Of a DNA stretch of 64,000 nucleotides, positions 47,994 through 57,096 are shown piece after piece. Source of the stretch: Streptomyces fulvorobeus (GTDB taxonomy: Bacteria > Actinomycetota > Actinomycetes > Streptomycetales > Streptomycetaceae). Where the stretch lies: positions 1 to 64,000 of the forward strand of contig NZ_BLWC01000001.1 of assembly GCF_013167895.1 (NCBI RefSeq). The letters run 5' to 3'. How positions within the stretch are numbered: position 1 is the first letter of the stretch; every line of letters begins with the position of its first letter. A program made the translations under genes and the position numbers. The notes under the pieces were generated by a model. The model searched no databases, was not told the DNA's origin, and worked only from the letters and a program-made list of their open reading frames with translations.

Positions 47994-48872
47994 TTTCGGC
48001 GCCGTACTCTCGCTGCTGCGAAGCAACACCATCGCGACCGAGACAACGATGAGCGCACAGCCACCTCCCTGGATCGGGGTCAGCCGCTCCCCTAGGAACA
48101 ATGCGCCCCACAACACACCGAACGCCGGCGTAAGCAGGCCGACTGTCATCGCCCGGGACGGGCCTACGTCGGCGATCAGGCGGAAGTAGAGCAGGAAACC
48201 GATCGTCGTGCACAGTACAGCCAGAGCGAGAACGTTGAGGACGATCGTGGGAGTGACATCCACAGGCGGAATATCCGTGACCCAGAAGGGCACCAACAGC
48301 ACACCCGCCAGCAGTTGGGAGCAGCCCGCCGTGCCGATTGGGTCCACATGCGAGGCGAACCTCTTCACATAGATGCCAGACAGCGAGTAGCTCACCGCAG
48401 CTGCGAGGCAGGCCCCGATACTCCACCAGAACAGCCGCGAGTCCTGATCGGTCGAACCCCCGCCCGCGACCAACGCGACCCCGATCATGCTGAGGGTGAG
48501 CCCGGCTATACCACGCACGGTGAGGCGCTGGCCGAGGAACACAGCCGCGAGTAGCGTGCCGAACAACGGGGTGCTGGAGTTGATGACGACCGAGTACGAC
48601 GCGGGGATGTGCACGGCCGCGAAAGAGAACAGCAACATCGGCGTGGCCACGTTGAACAGCCCCACTACCAGGTACTGAACCCAGTGCTCGCGCCACCGCG
48701 GAGCGAAGCGGATCGCGGCGAAATAGGGCAAGAAGGCCAGCCCCCCGACCCCTACCCGCAGTCCGGCGGTCGTCGTCGCCCCCAGTACGGGCGCCAGCAC
48801 ACGCAAGAAGATGAACGACGCCCCCCACAACGCGCTCAGGACGACAAGACGTGCCCAGTCGGATGGCCGCAT
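47964..48872 (-). CDS. EamA/DMT-family transporter
   Basis: A 302-residue protein with ten predicted transmembrane helices in two EamA halves, typical of drug/metabolite exporters (RhaT/YdcZ-like). ATG 48872 is chosen because GAGG lies just upstream; longer frames have no hydrophobic N-terminus. It starts 4 bp after the stop of a tryptophan-synthase-alpha-like fragment, so the two were probably once one operon. The substrate is unknown; amino acid or indole-type metabolite export would fit the neighbour. Confidence 0.82.
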   Translation of the reverse strand: MRPSDWARLVVLSALWGASFIFLRVLAPVLGATTTAGLRVGVGGLAFLPYFAAIRFAPRWREHWVQYLVVGLFNVATPMLLFSFAAVHIPASYSVVINSSTPLFGTLLAAVFLGQRLTVRGIAGLTLSMIGVALVAGGGSTDQDSRLFWWSIGACLAAAVSYSLSGIYVKRFASHVDPIGTAGCSQLLAGVLLVPFWVTDIPPVDVTPTIVLNVLALAVLCTTIGFLLYFRLIADVGPSRAMTVGLLTPAFGVLWGALFLGERLTPIQGGGCALIVVSVAMVLLRSSESTAPKLQVRTHLRQ

Positions 48873-48876
48873 GACC

Positions 48877-49092
48877 TCAACTTCTCGCTCTGCGCACGAA
48901 CTCCCCGATCTCCTTGCGCGCCACGCTGAGATTATCCAGCTTCTGCTCGACGAGGAGGCTGAAATGACTTCCAACGATCACGCCGTTCGATCCTGCTGTC
49001 CAGAAGTCGACCACCTGTTCCCCGCGGGTGATTCCAAAGCCCATCACGAGCGGCTTGTTCGACAGCTTGCGCAGGCAGGCCACGCGCTGTGA
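48877..49092 (-). pseudogene. C-terminal fragment of a tryptophan-synthase-alpha-like gene
   Basis: About 70 residues (KPLVMGFGITRGEQVVDF ... GVIVGSHFSLLVEQKL) match the last two beta-alpha units of the TrpA barrel, where VGFGI and GVIVGSA bind the phosphate. Upstream of 49092 the frame is open but shows no TrpA similarity, so the first two thirds of the gene are gone. It is probably a deletion remnant. Confidence 0.6.
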
Positions 49093-49336
49093 AGAGTCGT
49101 CATTGCCGCCCACCCCGCGAGCCCTTGGCCTCACCTTATCGCACCTGGACAGATCACCATCACGCAATGACTCTGCTACACCTGTCGTCAGTCCCAAGCG
49201 GCTTTCAGTCAGGAGGCAGAGTGTAGCCGGATTCCGCCTTGTCGTTGGCGGCGTTGGGCGGGAACATGCTACTTGTCTGCATGAACTCGACAATTGCACC
49301 GTGATCGCCCTGCGGTGCCAAAATACGAGGAGTTCC

Positions 49337-49900
49337 ATGCCCAACCGTGCCGTACGCACGTTCGCCGCCGCAGCCTTGCTGGCAGTGCCCGCCATAGGCT
49401 TCACCTCGCCTGCGCATGCCTCTAGCCAGGGCACCTTCATCCAGTGTGTGACTGGCTTTAGCACGCAGACGTTCACCCCCCCGCTCACGTTCGAGCCGAA
49501 GCCGACTCACCTCAAAGAGGAAGGCACGGTCGGTACCTGCGTCTCGGATGTGCCGGGCCTGTCCTACGGCACCTATGAATACAACGGTAACGGCACCCTC
49601 AGCTGCCTCACCGGTAGCGCCGCGGGCAAGTCCAACTGGAAGTGGCACAAGAGCGACGGGACCGTCATCGGCACCACAGTTGTAGGCGAGGAAGGCGCCC
49701 TCGCAGTTGTCCTCCGGCCCAACGGCAACAACGTCGTCGTCATCACCGCCAAGACCGCCGCTGGATCAATCATCCACCCAGGCCGCATGGTCCACAACGA
49801 ACAGCTCGTTGCAACAGATCAGACAGCTTGCGCGCAGGACGGAATGAAAGTTCAACACGGCATCAACCTGGGTCTGAACTTCACCCGCGACCTCATCTGA
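49337..49900 (+). CDS. Secreted small protein, function unknown
   Basis: A 187-residue protein with a clear Sec signal peptide: basic MPNRAVR, a hydrophobic stretch (TFAAAALLAVPAIGF) and a likely AHA-SS cleavage site near residue 29. The mature part is rich in Gly, Thr and Val and has four Cys, fitting an extracellular beta-rich fold. GAGGAG lies about 5 nt before ATG 49337. I do not recognise the family. The upstream 49093-49336 region presumably holds its promoter. Confidence 0.75.
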   Translation: MPNRAVRTFAAAALLAVPAIGFTSPAHASSQGTFIQCVTGFSTQTFTPPLTFEPKPTHLKEEGTVGTCVSDVPGLSYGTYEYNGNGTLSCLTGSAAGKSNWKWHKSDGTVIGTTVVGEEGALAVVLRPNGNNVVVITAKTAAGSIIHPGRMVHNEQLVATDQTACAQDGMKVQHGINLGLNFTRDLI

Positions 49901-50105
49901 TCCCGCGCAGGACACTCGAAGTCAAAGTATTGGCAGAGAGGCGCGGGCGAGACGGTACAGGGGAGTGAACCGCTCTGGAAGGGTTGTTCACCAACATCAC
50001 TGAAGCCTTTTCAGAGTGGCCGCTGATGGGTGACCACCAGAAGGGCCGCAACGCACGAGGCACCTGTGCCGTTGAGGGAGATGTTCGAAGACTCCACTCA
50101 TCGGC

Positions 50106-50481
50106 ATGGGTGCCTCATTGGTTACTTATCCTGACGCACTCGACCTACCGCACGCGTTGATCGAGTGCGTCACCATGCTCATCGTCACCCGCGCGGGTGA
50201 CCGCCGCCGCCGGCCGCCGCCGGCTGCCGCCGCACCAGCGTGCTCTGGTCGGCCTGGTGCACCTGCGCCGCCATGACACGCTCGCGCAGCTCTCGGCCGG
50301 GTTCGGCATCTCCGCCGGGACCGCTCACGCTCAACGTCAGCGCCGTCGTCAGTCTGCCCGTCACTGGTGCATCGAGCCTGCTGACGGTGTTGCGGGAGGC
50401 GGATCCTGACTTCGCCCTGCTCGACGGGACTCCCGCCGAATACGATCGCGTAGGCGACGGCCAAGCGATTCTGTCGAGATA
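50106..50481 (+). pseudogene. IS5-type (HTH_Tnp_4) transposase N-terminal remnant
   Basis: From ATG 50106 the frame begins like IS5-group transposases ([20 protein letters not shown]), shifts at about 50195 to [19 protein letters not shown], and shifts again to [17 protein letters not shown]. It ends at about 50481, where sequence of another IS family begins. All catalytic parts after the first Asp are missing. Confidence 0.7.
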
Positions 50482-50723
50482 GCCGATCACGCGGACTTCT
50501 CCGTCGCGTCCGGCATTCCGGTCTTCTTCTGCGATCCGCACTCGCCCTGGCAGCGCGGAATCAACGAGAATACGAATGGCCTGGTCCGGCAATACCTGCC
50601 CAAGGGAACTGACCTTTCTTGGTGCACTCAAAAGGAACTCGATGAGATCGCGTCGCGGCTCAACATGCGGCCGAGTAAACCCTCGGATATCGCACTCCGG
50701 CAGAGAAGCTGGACGAATTGCTA
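50482..50723 (+). pseudogene. IS30-family transposase C-terminal fragment
   Basis: The segment [20 protein letters not shown] followed by [12 protein letters not shown] is the hallmark end of IS30 transposases, including the catalytic Glu in NENTNG. A frameshift near 50685 moves the last part ([13 protein letters not shown]) into another frame. It abuts the IS5-type remnant on one side and the truncated methyltransferase on the other. Confidence 0.8.
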
Positions 50724-51140
50724 AGCGCCGCTTGATGCTCTCACTGCTTGAATCCGCCGACCACAGGCGGCAGGGTGGTTCTCGCGCAGGGAGTCGGCCA
50801 GTTTCAGGGCAGCCGGGTACTCATGACGGTCTACGACTGTGATCCAATCGCCGAAGTAGTGAGGCTTGCCTTTCACCAGGAATTTGTCGGACAGGGGTGG
50901 GTTGCGGTAACTGTCGTCGTTGTCCCGTCGAAGCATGCCTAGCGACGTACAGGCAGTCAACAGCATTTCCGTGGGCCGCGATTGAAGGCCATGTTGGGAC
51001 ATGACACCGGTAGGCGTCGTTGAGCCTCCCTCGGGAAGCTCGCTGAACAGGCCCAATTCGACGGCTATGGCCAGGGCCTTGAAGGCGTGTATCCCAGAGG
51101 TGATTTCCATTAAAGGTACGGGTGACGTCGGTTTGTTCAA
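50724..51140 (-). pseudogene. Methyltransferase N-terminal (dimerisation) domain, 3' truncated
   Basis: From TTG 51140, which overlaps the preceding stop as TTGA, about 125 residues match the winged-helix dimerisation domain of small-molecule methyltransferases (FKALAIAVELGLFSELPEGG ... PLSDKFLVKG). The SAM-binding half is absent: after about 50760 the frame turns random and meets the IS30 fragment. The insertion or a linked deletion probably destroyed the gene. It follows an O-methyltransferase and an SfmD-like gene, so a role like the C-methyltransferase of 3-hydroxy-5-methyl-O-methyltyrosine pathways is possible. Confidence 0.7.
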
Positions 51141-51817
51141 GGTGTCCTTCCTGGAGCGGTTTTGATCTTGCGGGCGAGGGTCACGCCGTCGGCGATAGGC
51201 AGCATGACCTGCTCCACCCGAGCATCGGCCGTGACGTGGTCATTGAAGGCGCGAATGGCTGCGGCGTTGCCCGTGGCCTCAGGATCCGCGGCGGCCCCGC
51301 CTCAGAAGACGTTGTCGGCCACAATCAGTCCGCCCGGCCGCAGACGTGGCACCAGCTGCTCCCAGTAGTCGATGTAGCCGATCTTGTCCGCGTCGATAAA
51401 CGCCAGGTCCACGCCGGACTCGTGAGGCAGCGACATGAGGGTCTGGGCAGCCGGGCCCAGCCGCAGGTCGATACGGTCGCTCACGCCGGCTCGCTGCCAC
51501 GCCTCGCGGGCCATGTCCGTCCATTCCGAAGACACATCGCACGTTATTACCCGGCCGCCCGGCGCCATCCCACGAGCCAGGCATAGTGTGGAATATCCGG
51601 TGAACGTTCCAACCTCCACAACCAGGCGCGCGTCCACAAGCTGCGTCAGCAGGGTGAGTAATGATCCTTGTTCCGGCGGAATCTGCATCTCCGCGATCTC
51701 ACCGAGGGCATGGGTACGTGCAATGAGCTCATGGCCCACGGCGTCGGGCACCGCTCCGTGTTCGATCATGTATCGCCGCAGTTCACCGGTCAGTTCGACA
51801 TTCTTGACCCGTTTCAT
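51137..51817 (-). pseudogene. CCoAOMT-type O-methyltransferase with an in-frame TGA
   Basis: A class I SAM O-methyltransferase of about 226 codons. VEVGTFTGYSTLCLARG is the SAM loop and DLAFIDADKIGYIDYWE the metal/substrate region. At codon 172 (51302-51304) a TGA interrupts VADNVF-stop-GGAAADPEATGN; relatives usually have Trp (TGG) or another hydrophobic residue there. The frame after it stays open and family-like to 51137. GGAGG lies just before ATG 51817. A single G-to-A change is the simplest explanation, giving a truncated and probably dead enzyme. Confidence 0.75.
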
Positions 51818-51879
51818 TGAGCCTCCGTGTTCCTGCGTGCGCGGCCCGGCCTCCACAGAGTCCGCAGAGCCGGTGCGAA

Positions 51880-52743
51880 TCACTGGTGGGGTTTGTCCTG
51901 CATCGAGGCGGCGAGTTTTGTACCCTGCGCCCTGAGCCGGGTCAGGACGGTCTGCTCGAGTTCCGCGATCTCATTGAATCCGCCCGCCGCCGCGGACACA
52001 GGCGGGCCGCCGTAGTACAGTCCGCTACCCTCTACGTCTACGAGGATCCTCAGCAGCCGATGCAGCAGCTGCACGTCCAACGCGTGTGTGCACACCGGCC
52101 CTCTGCTGACCAAGAAGAAACGGTCGTACAGGGCACGTTCCTGACTGCTGGGCGGTCCGCCTGCGCTGCGCCCAGCCTGCTGAAGCAGGGAGACGCCCCC
52201 GGGAACCAGATGCTCGGCCACTGCAACGTGCACGCGATGACTACGCCGCACGGCCCCGGCCACCGTCGGCGGACCCACGTCCGCCGCCCGCTTGAGGAGC
52301 TGGGGCAGCCCCTCGTGGTCAGGCGCCCACTCCCCGCTGAACGCCGGATGAGCGCGCGCCATCCGAGGTCGGATCGCCTGCTGGTAGAGCTCGGGGGGAC
52401 AACTACCCGCGTATAACAGCAGCGTCGAGTACAGGTCCAACAATTGCACGATTTCGTCAGCTGATTCGGGCCCTTCCCGTATCAGCACGGCTCGCAGCAA
52501 GGACCACTCCAAGAACGCGGCTTGGTGGCCCACGACCCAGCGGTACCAGGCAAGGTCGCATGCACGAGACGGGGGGATGTATACCTCCGGGGGAGAACCG
52601 CCTTCGGCGGCCCGTAACAGTGCGGCCCACTGCGAGACCTGCGAAGGGCCGGGGTCGACTGCCGCGCAGGACCGTCCACACACGGTGTTCGACCTCCCAG
52701 CGTCTGGATGCGGCAACACCAGGCGCAGCGCCTCGGATACCAC
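51880..52743 (-). CDS. SfmD-like haem tyrosine-hydroxylase family protein (tentative)
   Basis: A 287-residue protein without common domain motifs. The pattern RVHVAVAEHLVPGG, SLLQQAGR and the late PVCTHALDVQLLHRLL recalls, from memory, the SfmD/TyrH group of haem-dependent L-tyrosine 3-hydroxylases of saframycin-type pathways. Two methyltransferase genes follow, as in the 3-hydroxy-5-methyl-O-methyltyrosine genes, which supports the idea. GTG 52743 is set by GGAGG 7 nt upstream. It is shorter than SfmD (about 360 residues), mainly at the N-terminus. If the call is wrong it is an unknown protein. Confidence 0.5.
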   Translation of the reverse strand: MVSEALRLVLPHPDAGRSNTVCGRSCAAVDPGPSQVSQWAALLRAAEGGSPPEVYIPPSRACDLAWYRWVVGHQAAFLEWSLLRAVLIREGPESADEIVQLLDLYSTLLLYAGSCPPELYQQAIRPRMARAHPAFSGEWAPDHEGLPQLLKRAADVGPPTVAGAVRRSHRVHVAVAEHLVPGGVSLLQQAGRSAGGPPSSQERALYDRFFLVSRGPVCTHALDVQLLHRLLRILVDVEGSGLYYGGPPVSAAAGGFNEIAELEQTVLTRLRAQGTKLAASMQDKPHQ

Positions 52744-52909
52744 CTTCGTACCTCCGCGTCACTGATTCCTACACCCCATGGGCGCGGGGTTGAACGGGAC
52801 TGCGCCGAGCAGAGGAGACGGGGTGGGCTCGGAACACGGGGTCTATGGGGATATAGGTGCCCAATTGCGGGGGGGGCTCAAGCGCAGGGCTAATTCATAG
52901 TCTGGTTGA

Positions 52910-54054
52910 TCATGTCCCGTTGCAGGTCGGGGGTAGTCCGAGTAGGTCGAGCGGGCGGACGAAGGGTGTGTAGGAGACCTCTCGGAGTCCCGCTGCGATG
53001 CTGTGGTGGCCGGCGTCGCGGAGGGTGTTGATCGCGAGGTTCCGCAGGGTGGCCATGTTCTCCGGTCCGTGTCCGGTCCGGATCTTGGAGGCGTCCTCCG
53101 CGAACGTCGTGTCCCTTATGTGGTGGACGGCCTCGATGCCCCATTGCGACCTGGCGATGCGGCCGATGGCCTGTGGTGATGCCTCGCGTGCGGTCATGTC
53201 GGTGATGGCGTGGACGGTCTGCCGGGTGACCTTGCCGGTCTTCAGATCGGTGCGGTACCGGTGGATCTTCACCGCCTGGACCAGGTAGGGGAAGTCCAGG
53301 CCGAGGCCGGTGACGGTGAGGGTGCGTATCGAGCGGGTCTCGCGGCGGTCGTATCGGCGGGCGGTCACCTCCTTCCACGGCAGGCATCTGACAGCCTCGT
53401 GGAGTTTCGGCTGGTTGCCCTTGACCACCAGCAGGTAGTGGGCGTCCTTGACCTCCACCAGCCATTTCGCATGCTCGCGCTGGGGAGGGCGTCGGCGGTG
53501 ACCACCGCGCCGGCCAGGTCGAAGGGGTCCAACAAGGCGGTGAACGCGGTGATCTCGTTGGTTTTGTCCGGCACCCTCAGCTGGCTGACGGTGCGGCCGG
53601 CGGCCGTGACAGCGGACAGGAGGTGGGCGGCCGGAGCGGTCTCGGTGCGTGAGCCGCGGGCACCCTGGCCGTCGACCGAGACCGATTCTGTGCCGGCCGG
53701 GCTGTGGCCGAGAAGGTCGGCGAGTCCGCCTGGGCACACCTGGACCAGCACCCGGCGCACGGTCGAGGACGAGGCCGGACGGCGCACACCGAGGGGGCCA
53801 CGCGGATGAAACCCCAGGCGGGAGAGGGTGTCCTGGGGCGCGTGGCGGGCCCACTGCCCGATGGCGGCATAGGAGCGGGCGCCGGCCAGGACCGCGCAGG
53901 CGGCGGTCAGCAACACCGAGGCGAGGGTATGACGCCGTCCCCGCCGGTCGCGGGGATCGGGCAAGGATGCCAGCCGGGCCGCCGTGCCGGAACGTTCACG
54001 CTGCTCACGCGAGGGCGCCTTGGTCAGACACACGGTGGCAGACTGGCGGCACAT
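52910..54054 (-). pseudogene. ISAs1-family transposase with one frameshift
   Basis: The N-terminal half (54054 to about 53480: LPDPRDRRGRRHTLASVLLT, then VSVDGQGARGS and DKTNEITAFTALLDPFDLA) and C-terminal half (REHAKWLVEVKDAHYLLVVK, then SQWGIEAVHHIRDTTFAEDA) are both well preserved but in different frames. The break lies at CCCTCCCCAG near 53480, where a few bases of the expected ALHTQREHA are missing. This removes conserved residues beside a catalytic Asp, so it is probably inactive. Confidence 0.85.
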
Positions 54055-54365
54055 CGGGGCTCCGGTGATCGGGCGACTTGGAGGTCCCCTTGATCATCGG
54101 AGCTTCGTTGCGTGCGAAACTGCCGTACTGAGAGGACGTTCGTGTCATTTACATGACGGTTTGGGGTAGTTCTGCGACGCCGGAATTGGCTACGTACAGG
54201 CAGAACAGGCGATTTGTGTCCACGGCGTCGGCAGGTGCGACCTTACGATTCGCCCCAGTCGCAGCCGATACCTCCTGTCCGGTTCGAAGAACTTACTGAA
54301 CACGGCTTTTGCCTCGCCCGATCGAGCGATATGCCCGGGTGTGAGCCTCGTGCGTGAGTATCCCT
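54055..54365. other. Gap between two insertion sequences
   Basis: This stretch must hold the outer ends of the ISAs1-type and IS5-type elements. A short GGCGATT at about 54208 is mirrored after the IS5 gene (near 55210), but the match is too short to define inverted repeats. I see no gene. Confidence 0.4.
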
Positions 54366-55211
54366 ATGACCTCTTCGCAGCCGCGCCTGCCGTACCTGAG
54401 TGATCTCTCCGATGCCCGCTGGGCGTTGATGGAGCCGACGTTGACGGCCTGGCGGGCCGAGCGCCAGAAAACCTCGCTCAATCTCGGCGGCAAGATCACT
54501 GACCTGTGGGAAGTTATGAACGCGATCCTCTTCCTCAACCGAACCGGCGTCCCCTGGCGCTACCTTGCGCACGACTTCCCGCCGCACATCACCGTGTTCG
54601 GCTACTTCAGCGCCTGGACCGCCGACGGCACCATCGAGAAACTCGGCCTCCACCTCCACCGGATGGTCCGTGAACAGGCAGGACGCACCGCCGAGCCCAC
54701 CGCCTGCGTGATCGATGCGCAGAGCGTCAAGACCGCGACCAGCGTGCCCACCGACACCCAGGGCACGGATGCCGGAAAGAAGATCGTGGGCCGCAAGCGC
54801 AGCATCGTCGTCGACACCCTCGGGCTTTTACTGCTGGTCAGCGTGACCGCCGCCAGCGTCTCTGACAACGAGGCCGGAAAACAGCTCCTCACCCAGCTCG
54901 CCACCGACCACCCCACGATCACCAAGGCGTGGGTCGACACCGGCTACAAGACCAAGGCCATCGAACACGGCGCCACCCTCGGCATCGACGTCGACGTCGT
55001 CCCGCGAAACGAGCAGGCCAAAGGCTTCTCCGTGGTACCCAGGCGCTGGGTGGTGGAGCGGAGTTTCGGATGGATCATGATGCACCGCCGCCTCGCCCGT
55101 GACTACGAGACCAAACCCACACATTCCGAGAGCATGATCCGCATCGCGATGATCTCCACCCTCGCAAAACGAGCGACCGGCGAAACGCCTATAACTTGGC
55201 ACAACCCATGA
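54366..55211 (+). mobile_element. Intact IS5-family transposase
   Basis: A 281-residue IS5-type DDE transposase in a single open frame and the only apparently intact transposase in this zone. Catalytic residues are visible: Asp in CVIDAQSVKT, Asp in WVDTGYKT and Glu in VVERSFGWIMMHRRL. ATG 54366 fits the usual family start (MTSSQPRLPYLSDLSD); GTG 54354 is an in-frame alternative. It follows a dead ISAs1 element, so this locus has taken repeated insertions. It may still be mobile. Confidence 0.9.
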
Positions 55212-55315
55212 ATCGCCCTTTTTTAACCGGAACGTCCTCTCAGAATCGCCGCCATCCGGACCGGAATCCGGAGCACCGTCTCGTGCGGCGGGATTCCCGC
55301 CGTATGGCCGGGCAC

Positions 55316-55462
55316 CTACTCGGTCACGCCCACCATCGCCTTCAGCAACGCTTCGGCTTCCGCGCCTTGAACAATCAGGTCGGCGCTCTCTTCCTCCACC
55401 CACACCGTCGGCGACCCACCGCCTCCGGTATTCGGGTCGATCCCGACGAACCGTAACGTCAT
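55316..55462 (-). CDS. Small conserved-type hypothetical protein (48 aa)
   Basis: A 48-residue acidic protein (FVGIDPNTGGGGSPTVWVEE at its start). Very similar short proteins starting with L-R-F-x-G-I-D-P-N-T-G-G are common in Streptomyces. GGGAG precedes ATG 55462 at good spacing. It lies 69 bp after the DUF402 gene on the same strand. Function is unknown. Confidence 0.65.
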   Translation of the reverse strand: MTLRFVGIDPNTGGGGSPTVWVEEESADLIVQGAEAEALLKAMVGVTE

Positions 55463-55531
55463 GGCGCTCTCCCGTGTCGAGTCGGTTGCGCATAGTTGCG
55501 CAATGACCGTCCCGCGCACCGGCACCCTCGG

Positions 55532-56200
55532 TCAAGAGCGCTGTCCCAACCGTTCACCGACACCGCTTCGGGGCAGGCGCGGCGCGGGCCAGGCCGGCTC
55601 CCAGCGCCAGGACGCCCACCGGTCCGCGTCCGCGAACGGCCCGGCCCGCTCCTCGAGCATCGCGAGGACCTGGGCGCGGGCGTACTCCACCGCCTGGTGC
55701 TCGGTGTCGGTCACGATGCCCAGGCGCCGCACGTGGGCGTACTCGTCCTCGTCCTTCCACCGCCAGCTGGTCAGGTCGGGGTCGATGACGAGGTCGACGG
55801 TCAGATCGAAAGTGTCGAACCCCGACTCGCTGCGGCGGGTGGGGTGCTCGAAGTTGACGTACCAGTTCCTCAGCCCGCCCGCGGTGAAGAAGGCGTTGAT
55901 GCTGAACCACGCGGTCGGCGGCTTCCACAGCAGGAGCTCCGTCTCCTGCCACACCCCGGGCGCCAGCTCCCACTCCCCCGTCGCCATCGCGTCGAACGCC
56001 TCCGTACGGACCGACCGGTCGCCGTCAGCTCGGGCCTTGGCGTACAGGGACGGCCACAGCGCCTGAGCACCCGGTGCGCAAGCGGTCACCAGCGCCTCGC
56101 TGGTGTCGGCGAGGACCCGTAGTGCTTGCTCGCTCCACACCTGCCCGGAGCGGTGCACGTCGCGCCGCACGACCGTCTCCCCCGTCGTGAACGTCTTCAC
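55532..56200 (-). CDS. DUF402-family protein
   Basis: A 222-residue protein with a DUF402 beta-barrel core: AWFSINAFFTAGGLRNWYVN, DTFDLTVDLVIDPDLTSW and the acidic DEDEYAHVRR. Characterised DUF402 proteins such as FomD hydrolyse nucleotide-activated compounds using metal ions bound by such acidic residues. GTG 56200 is chosen because GGGAGG lies 6 nt before it. It is followed by a small hypothetical gene. The substrate is unknown. Confidence 0.78.
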   Translation of the reverse strand: MKTFTTGETVVRRDVHRSGQVWSEQALRVLADTSEALVTACAPGAQALWPSLYAKARADGDRSVRTEAFDAMATGEWELAPGVWQETELLLWKPPTAWFSINAFFTAGGLRNWYVNFEHPTRRSESGFDTFDLTVDLVIDPDLTSWRWKDEDEYAHVRRLGIVTDTEHQAVEYARAQVLAMLEERAGPFADADRWASWRWEPAWPAPRLPRSGVGERLGQRS

Positions 56201-56272
56201 CGGTGCCTCCCTCGCGAGCCCGGCCAGAACGTCCAGCCGGGCGGGCACTACCTCAGCGCCCGGGGGCTGAGT

Positions 56273-56302
56273 GGGCAAGCCGCCGTTCGGGGCGGCTTGC
56301 CC
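56273..56302 (-). terminator. Hairpin terminator upstream of the DUF402 gene
   Basis: GGGCAAGCCGCC (56273-56284) pairs perfectly with GGCGGCTTGCCC (56291-56302) around a 6-nt loop. It lies 13 bp after the stop of the 155-residue gene and before the DUF402 start, fitting a terminator for the upstream minus-strand gene. Confidence 0.7.
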
Positions 56303-56314
56303 AGGGGGCCTCCC

Positions 56315-56782
56315 TCAGGCGTCCCCGGCCGCCGGCTCCCACAGGGAGCGGGCGCGCCCGCTCCCGTCGCAGTGGAAGCACGAGCAACCTCCGGGCGTAC
56401 TGCGGGCCCAGATGGTGTCGGCGGCGTCCCGGAAGAGCTGGGTGAGGCCGGTGGTGTGCGCCACGTGGATCGGGAGTTCCTGCCGTCTGCTGAGCGTGAG
56501 TTCCAGGGCGACGCCGGGGCCGGTGAAGTGGGCGTGGGGGAGATTGCCGGTCATCGCGCGCAGTGTCTCGTTGACTTGGTACATCGTCTCCGCGCCGGTC
56601 AGCTGCACCCGGGCCGTGAGGATGGTGTCGGCGGCCGCGGTGAAGGTCAGCAGTGCGGCAGGGCGGGCGAGGGGCCCGACGCGGCCCACCGGTTCGGGGT
56701 GGGTGTGCTGGAGCTGGGCCAGGGCGTGCCACAGGTCGCCCGGCAGGTCCTGGGGTGGGGTCTTTTCTCTGCTGCGTCTCAT
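56315..56782 (-). CDS. Hypothetical protein (155 aa)
   Basis: A 155-residue protein, mostly alpha-helical by composition, ending in a Cys-rich segment (GGCSCFHCDGSGRARSLWEP) that may bind zinc. The pattern of a helical body with TAAADTILTARVQL is seen in small actinomycete plasmid or integrative-element proteins, but I do not recognise a named family. It lies near two replication-relaxation genes and is closed by a strong hairpin. Confidence 0.6.
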   Translation of the reverse strand: MRRSREKTPPQDLPGDLWHALAQLQHTHPEPVGRVGPLARPAALLTFTAAADTILTARVQLTGAETMYQVNETLRAMTGNLPHAHFTGPGVALELTLSRRQELPIHVAHTTGLTQLFRDAADTIWARSTPGGCSCFHCDGSGRARSLWEPAAGDA

Positions 56783-57096
56783 GAGATCTGTCTATGGCCT
56801 GGCACCGGCGTACAGCCGGGCTCGGGGTGCTCCCTCCCGCACGGTGGTGCCGCGACTTCCCGGGCCGTCCCGCCGGGCGGGGCGCTCACGCCCGGCCCGG
56901 CGGGGGCGACTTGCCCGGGTCAGGTCCGCCGGCGGAACCAGCCGCGTCACCCTCCCTGCTCAGGGTCGTCCTCCGGCTCGGGTCGCAGGGCAGTCTGGGG
57001 CGGGCAGCCTCGGCGCCGGCGCGCACGTCGTCACGGCGCACACCGACCGCCACCGTGTCCGGATAACCCTTTCCTGCCAGGATCGGCGAAGCTCCG
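56783..57096. other. Intergenic region, no gene recognised
   Basis: Open frames on both strands here have random-looking composition and no ribosome site. I see no structured element. Confidence 0.45.

Noticed and set aside
48877..49488. Reading the whole 203-codon frame as a TrpA-like protein
   Set aside because: Only the last 70 or so residues resemble TrpA; the rest is random and overlaps the secreted protein's leader and start.
51302..51304. TGA as a selenocysteine codon
   Set aside because: O-methyltransferases of this family do not use selenocysteine, the position is not catalytic, and no SECIS-like hairpin is obvious.
54208..55216. Terminal inverted repeats of the IS5 element
   Set aside because: Only a 7-bp GGCGATT match was found by eye, too short to claim element ends.
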